DNA from: Planococcus citri
Lineage: Eukaryota > Arthropoda > Insecta > Hemiptera > Pseudococcidae
NCBI RefSeq assembly: GCF_950023065.1
Contig: NC_088680.1
Location: 11,396,559-11,460,558, forward strand
Length of the DNA stretch: 64,000 nt
Direction of reading: 5' to 3'
This document shows, one piece after another, positions 58,481-64,000 of the stretch. Under the pieces are notes generated by a model that worked only from the letters and a program-made list of their open reading frames with translations, was not told where the DNA came from and made no database searches. The translations under genes were made by a program, and so were the position numbers. Within the stretch, counting starts at the first letter, position 1. The number at the start of each line of letters is the position of its first letter.

Positions 58481-58850
58481 GGCGAATTCAATGCCGCAAA
58501 CCGCAGCTCATGAAGCCTCATTGTTCTCGTGGAATTTCCAGTTTTCGACAAAAATGTGAATTTTGCAAGAAACGAATTCCAGCAAATGAGTCGAGAATGG
58601 GTTCCAGGGGGGTTTTCGGGGTCGAGGAATTCATTGCAACAATCGGTAGCTTGCTAGAGTTTGATTGGAAGCCTGTGGAGCGGTTTTGCACAATGAAAAG
58701 TACCAAAAACGCCACTTATGCGCATCGCCCGTGAAAACGAACGTCATATTCGAAATCAGCGACCCAAAATTAGTCACAAGTCGTCTTTGTTGCGGACAAA
58801 TCGCTCACTTTTATCCACCCCAATTTGATTCCACCATTGCCTACTAGGGA

Positions 58851-61566
58851 GTAGGCAGAAGGGGCCAACAAAACCACTGGATAAAATGTCGCCCGAACGT
58901 GCTGAAAATTTGGGAATGGGGGTTTTTTGGGACGGCGAATTCAATGCCGCAAACCGCTGCTCATGAAACCTCATTGTTCTCGTGGAATTTCCAGTTTTTG
59001 ACAAAAATGTGGATTTTGCAAGAAACGAATTCCAGCAAATGAGTCGAGAATGGGTTCCAGGGGGGTTTCGGGGTCGAGGAATTCATCGCAACAATCGGTA
59101 GCCTGCTAGAGTTTGATTGGAAGCCTGTGGAGCGGTTTTGCACAATGAAAAGTACCAAAAACGCCACTTATGCGCATCGCCCGTGAAAAAGAACGTCATA
59201 TTCGAAATCAGCGACCCAAAATTAGTCACAAGTCGTCTTTGTTGCGAACAAATCGCTCACTTTTATCCACCCCAATTTGATTCCACCATTGCCTACTAGG
59301 GAGTAGGCAGAAGGGGCCAACAAAACCACTGGATAAAATGTCGCCCAAACGTGCTGAAAATTTGGGAATGGGGGTTTTTTGGGACGGCGAATTCAATGCC
59401 GCAAACCGCAGCTCATGAAGCCTCATTGTTCTCGTGGAATTTCCAGTTTTCGACAAAAATGTGAATTTTGCAAGAAACGAATTCCAGCAAATGAGTCGAG
59501 AATGGGTTCCAGGGGGGTTTTCGGGGTCGAGGAATTCATTGCAACAATCGGTAGCTTGCTAGAGTTTGATTGGAAGCCTGTGGAGCGGTTTTGCACAATG
59601 AAAAGTACCAAAAACGCCACTTATGCGCATCGCCCGTGAAAACGAACGTCATATTCGAAATCAGCGACCCAAAATTAGTCACAAGTCGTCTTTGTTGCGG
59701 ACAAATCGCTCACTTTTATCCACCCCAATTTGATTCCACCATTGCCTACTAGGGAGTAGGCAGAAGGGGCCAACAAAACCACTGGATAAAATGTCGCCCA
59801 AACGTGCTGAAAATTTGGGAATGGGGGTTTTTTGGGACGGCGAATTCAATGCCGCAAACCGCAGCTCATGAAGCCTCATTGTTCTCGTGGAATTTCCAGT
59901 TTTCGACAAAAATGTGAATTTTGCAAGAAACGAATTCCAGCAAATGAGTCGAGAATGGGTTCCAGGGGAGTTTTCGGGGTCGAGGAATTCATTGCAACAA
60001 TCGGTAGCTTGCTAGAGTTTGATTGGAAGCCTGTGGAGCGGTTTTGCACAATGAAAAGTACCAAAAACGCCACTTATGCGCATCGCCCGTGAAAACGAAC
60101 GTCATATTCGAAATCAGCGACCCAAAATTAGTCACAAGTCGTCTTTGTTGCGGACAAATCGCTCACTTTTATCCACCCCAATTTGATTCCACCATTGCCT
60201 ACTAGGGAGTAGGCAGAAGGGGCCAACAAAACCACTGGATAAAATGTCGCCCAAACGTGCTGAAAATTTGGGAATGGGGGTTTTTTGGGACGGCGAATTC
60301 AATGCCGCAAACCGCAGCTCATGAAACCTCATTGTTCTCGTGGAATTTCCAGTTTTTGACAAAAATGTGGATTTTGCAAGAAACGAATTCCAGCAAATGA
60401 GTCGAGAATGGGTTCCAGGGGGGTTTCGGGGTCGAGGAATTCATCGCAACAATCGGTAGCCTGCTAGAGTTTGATTGGAAGCCTGTGGAGCGGTTTTGCA
60501 CAATGAAAAGTACCAAAAACGCCACTTATGCGCATCGCCCGTGAAAAAGAACGTCATATTCGAAATCAGCGACCCAAAATTAGTCACAAGTCGTCTTTGT
60601 TGCGGACAAATCGCTCACTTTTATCCACCCCAATTTGATTCCACCATTGCCTACTAGGGAGTAGGCAGAAGGGGCCAACAAAACCACTGGATAAAATGTC
60701 GCCCAAACGTGCTGAAAATTTGGGAATGGGGGTTTTTTGGGACGGCGAATTCAATGCCGCAAACCGCAGCTCATGAAGCCTCATTGTTCTCGTGGAATTT
60801 CCAGTTTTCGACAAAAATGTGAATTTTGCAAGAAACGAATTCCAGCAAATGAGTCGAGAATGGGTTCCAGGGGGGTTTTCGGGGTCGAGGAATTCATCGC
60901 AACAATCGGTAGCTTGCTAGAGTTTGATTGGAAGCCTGTGGAGCGGTTTTGCACAATGAAAAGTACCAAAAACGCCACTTATGCGCATCGCCCGTGAAAA
61001 CGAACGTCATATTCGAAATCAGCGACCCAAAATTAGTCACAAGTCGTCTTTGTTGCGAACAAATCGCTCACTTTTATCCACCCCAATTTGATTCCACCAT
61101 TGCCTACTAGGGAGTAGGCAGAAGGGGCCAACAAAACCACTGGATAAAATGTCGCCCAAACGTGCTGAAAATTTGGGAATGGGGGTTTTTTGGGACGGCG
61201 AATTCAATGCCGCAAACCGCAGCTCATGAAGCCTCATTGTTCTCGTGGAATTTCCAGTTTTCGACAAAAATGTGAATTTTGCAAGAAACGAATTCCAGCA
61301 AATGAGTCGAGAATGGGTTCCAGGGGAGTTTTCGGGGTCGAGGAATTCATTGCAACAATCGGTAGCTTGCTAGAGTTTGATTGGAAGCCTGTGGAGCGGT
61401 TTTGCACAATGAAAAGTACCAAAAACGCCACTTATGCGCATCGCCCGTGAAAACGAACGTCATATTCGAAATCAGCGACCCAAAATTAGTCACAAGTCGT
61501 CTTTGTTGCGGACAAATCGCTCACTTTTATCCACCCCAATTTGATTCCACCATTGCCTACTAGGGA
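58851..61566 (+). repeat. Two consecutive B-A-A trimers
   Basis: Both 1,358-bp copies read B (GAAAAAGAACG), A (GAAAACGAACG), A (CCAGGGGAGTTTT). They differ in GCGGAC/GCGAAC and GCCCGAACG markers. Confidence 0.75.
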
Positions 61567-64000
61567 GTAGGCAGAAGGGGCCAACAAAACCACTGGATAA
61601 AATGTCGCCCAAACGTGCTGAAAATTTGGGAATGGGGGTTTTTTGGGACGGCGAATTCAATGCCGCAAACCGCAGCTCATGAAACCTCATTGTTCTCGTG
61701 GAATTTCCAGTTTTTGACAAAAATGTGGATTTTGCAAGAAACGAATTCCAGCAAATGAGTCGAGAATGGGTTCCAGGGGGGTTTCGGGGTCGAGGAATTC
61801 ATCGCAACAATCGGTAGCCTGCTAGAGTTTGATTGGAAGCCTGTGGAGCGGTTTTGCACAATGAAAAGTACCAAAAACGCCACTTATGCGCATCGCCCGT
61901 GAAAAAGAACGTCATATTCGAAATCAGCGACCCAAAATTAGTCACAAGTCGTCTTTGTTGCGAACAAATCGCTCACTTTTATCCACCCCAATTTGATTCC
62001 ACCATTGCCTACTAGGGAGTAGGCAGAAGGGGCCAACAAAACCACTGGATAAAATGTCGCCCAAACGTGCTGAAAATTTGGGAATGGGGGTTTTTTGGGA
62101 CGGCGAATTCAATGCCGCAAACCGCAGCTCATGAAGCCTCATTGTTCTCGTGGAATTTCCAGTTTTCGACAAAAATGTGAATTTTGCTAGAAACGAATTC
62201 CAGCAAATGAGTCGAGAATGGGTTCCAGGGGGGTTTTCGGGGTCGAGGAATTCATTGCAACAATCGGTAGCTTGCTAGAGTTTGATTGGAAGCCTGTGGA
62301 GCGGTTTTGCACAATGAAAAGTACCAAAAACGCCACTTATGCGCATCGCCCGTGAAAACGAACGTCATATTCGAAATCAGCGACCCAAAATTAGTCACAA
62401 GTCGTCTTTGTTGCGGACAAATCGCTCACTTTTATCCACCCCAATTTGATTCCACCATTGCCTACTAGGGAGTAGGCAGAAGGGGCCAACAAAACCACTG
62501 GATAAAATGTCGCCAAAACGTGCTGAAAATTTGGGAATGGGGGTTTTTTGGGACGGCGAATTCAATGCCGCAAACCGCAGCTCATGAAACCTCATTGTTC
62601 TCGTGGAATTTCCATTTTTCGACAAAAATGTGAATTTTTCAAGAAACGAATTCCAGCAAATGAGTCGAGAATGGGTTCCAGGGGGGTTTTCGGGGTCGAG
62701 GAATTCATTGCAACAATCGGTAGCTTGCTAGAGTTTGATTGGAAGCCTGTGGAGCGGTTTTGCACAATGAAAAGTACCAAAAACGCCACTTATGCGCATC
62801 GCCCGTGAAAACGAACGTCATATTCGAAATCAGCGACCCAAAATTAGTCACAAGTCGTCTTTGTTGCGGACAAATCGCTCACTTTTATCCACCCCAATTT
62901 GATTCCACCATTGCCTACTAGGGAGTAGGCAGAAGGGGCCAACAAAACCACTGGATAAAATGTCGCCCAAACGTGCTGAAAATTTGGGAATGGGGGTTTT
63001 TTGGGACGGCGAATTCAATGCCGCAAACCGCAGCTCATGAAGCCTCATTGTTCTCGTGGAATTTCCAGTTTTCGACAAAAATGTGAATTTTGCAAGAAAC
63101 GAATTCCAGCAAATGAGTCGAGAATGGGTTCCAGGGGAGTTTTCGGGGTCGAGGAATTCATTGCAACAATCGGTAGCTTGCTAGAGTTTGATTGGAAGCC
63201 TGTGGAGCGGTTTTGCACAATGAAAAGTACCAAAAACGCCACTTATGCGCATCGCCCGTGAAAACGAACGTCATATTCGAAATCAGCGACCCAAAATTAG
63301 TCACAAGTCGTCTTTGTTGCGGACAAATCGCTCACTTTTATCCACCCCAATTTGATTCCACCATTGCCTACTAGGGAGTAGGCAGAAGGGGCCAACAAAA
63401 CCACTGGATAAAATGTCGCCCAAACGTGCTGAAAATTTGGGAATGGGGGTTTTTTGGGACGGCGAATTCAATGCCGCAAACCGCAGCTCATGAAACCTCA
63501 TTGTTCTCGTGGAATTTCCAGTTTTTGACAAAAATGTGGATTTTGCAAGAAACGAATTCCAGCAAATGAGTCGAGAATGGGTTCCAGGGGGGTTTCGGGG
63601 TCGAGGAATTCATCGCAACAATCGGTAGCCTGCTAGAGTTTGATTGGAAGCCTGTGGAGCGGTTTTGCACAATGAAAAATACCAAAAACGCCACTTATGC
63701 GCATCGCCCGTGAATATGAACGTCATATTCGAAATCAGCGACCCAAAATTAGTCACAAGACGTCTTTGTTGCGAACAAATCGCTCACTTTTATCCACCCC
63801 AATTTGATTCCACCATTGCCTACTAGGGAGTAGGCAGAAGGGTCCAACAAAACCACTGGATAAAATGTCGCCCAAACGTGCTGAAAATTTGGGAATGGGG
63901 GTTTTTTGGGACGGCGAATTCAATGCCGCAAACCGCAGCTCATGAAGCCTCATTGTTCTCGTGGAATTTCCAGTTTTCGACAAAAATGTAAATTTTGCAA
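61567..64000 (+). repeat. Hexamer higher-order repeat, copy 4, cut by the window edge
   Basis: The order of copy 1 is present through to the sixth unit, which starts at 63,830 and is cut after 171 bases but still shows AAGGGTCC and GTAAATTTTG. The leading B unit carries GAATGGGTTCC, as in copy 1. Confidence 0.9.

Larger units (their letters stand above)
23097..64000 (+). repeat. 452/453-bp satellite array, 90 complete units and one partial, open at right edge
   Basis: Every unit starts GTAGGCAGAAGGGGCCAACA and ends CCACCATTGCCTACTAGGGA. All 90 junctions are head-to-tail, and no insertion breaks the array. Class A units (453 bp) read GAAGCCTC, TTTTCGAC, GTGAATTTTG, GGTTTTCGGGG and TAGCTTGC. 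Class B units (452 bp) read GAAACCTC, TTTTTGAC, GTGGATTTTG, GGTTTCGGGG and TAGCCTGC. Further markers are GTGAATATGAACG, GTGAAAACGAACG or GTGAAAAAGAACG, and GCGGAC or GCGAAC. Monomers differ at only a few positions and are visibly GC-richer than the flanks. Each carries three GAATTC sites. Recurring 60-86 aa frames on both strands overlap, are shifted in class B, and are not genes. Function is unknown. Confidence 0.98.

Noticed and set aside
23097..64000. Hundreds of recurring 60-86 aa reading frames on both strands, including one with a C-x2-C pair
   Set aside because: They recur only because the monomer recurs, they overlap on opposite strands, and the 86-aa frame is shifted in class-B units by the one-base length difference. 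Nothing suggests protein-level constraint.
23097..64000. CRISPR-like array
   Set aside because: Units are contiguous 452/453-bp monomers with no short repeats separating unique spacers, and the surrounding DNA is eukaryotic.
23097..64000. Centromeric satellite with a CENP-B-type box
   Set aside because: I looked for TTCGnnnnAnnCGGG in the monomer and found only poor partial matches such as TTCGAAATCAGCGACC. A centromere role would be guesswork, especially as some insect groups have holocentric chromosomes.

Overview
This window looks like eukaryotic, AT-rich nuclear DNA from an arthropod, most plausibly an insect. The evidence is remnants of non-LTR retrotransposons of Jockey/CR1 type, a fold-back transposon, several diverged satellite families and no bacterial-style gene packing. 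A hemipteran is a guess from the GTAGGTA/TACCTAC-rich spacers. Nothing identifies the species.

The first 23.1 kb is a gene-poor mosaic of repeats. Only one open reading frame looks like a real gene or exon: 56-1183 on the minus strand, 375 aa, with basic/Ser-rich, acidic and coiled-coil parts and no recognised family. The rest, in order, is: an ATCGATTAT-type satellite (2.24-3.96 kb); a diverged 175-bp repeat (4.16-4.56 kb); a 165-bp repeat split by a 5'-truncated LINE (4.86-5.75 kb); mostly unique DNA (5.75-7.37 kb); a decayed relative of the fold-back arm (7.37-7.65 kb); an imperfect 240-bp palindrome (8.35-8.59 kb); a degenerate short-period repeat split by a minus-strand LINE (8.69-10.72 kb); a 186-bp repeat (10.73-11.23 kb); an ACCGGTT repeat with a 124/131-bp dimeric unit and one inverted copy (11.64-12.31 kb); an AATTTACC minisatellite (12.4-13.1 kb); and a tRNA-derived sequence (13.33-13.40 kb).

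At 14,745-18,399 lies a 3.65-kb non-autonomous fold-back element. Its two inverted arms of about 0.6 kb enclose about 1.9 kb saturated with the palindrome GCTAGC (about 44 by eye count), partly organised as a 113-bp tandem repeat. This is the most unusual structure in the window. Unique DNA follows, then a second block of the ATCGATT satellite family (20.94-23.10 kb).

From 23,097 to the right edge (40.9 kb, still continuing) the window is one uninterrupted satellite with a 452/453-bp monomer: 90 complete head-to-tail units and one partial unit. Two main monomer classes, A (453 bp) and B (452 bp), carry further diagnostic variants. They form nested higher-order repeats: A-B-B trimers near the left edge, B-A-A trimers further right, and a hexamer of about 2.7 kb at four places. 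Chimeric A/B units and multi-unit block duplications indicate ongoing unequal exchange or conversion. All 60-86 aa reading frames in the array are by-products of the repeat.

No pathway, operon or defence system is visible. The interest lies in repeat architecture: how the satellite formed and is homogenised, and what the GCTAGC-saturated fold-back element is.
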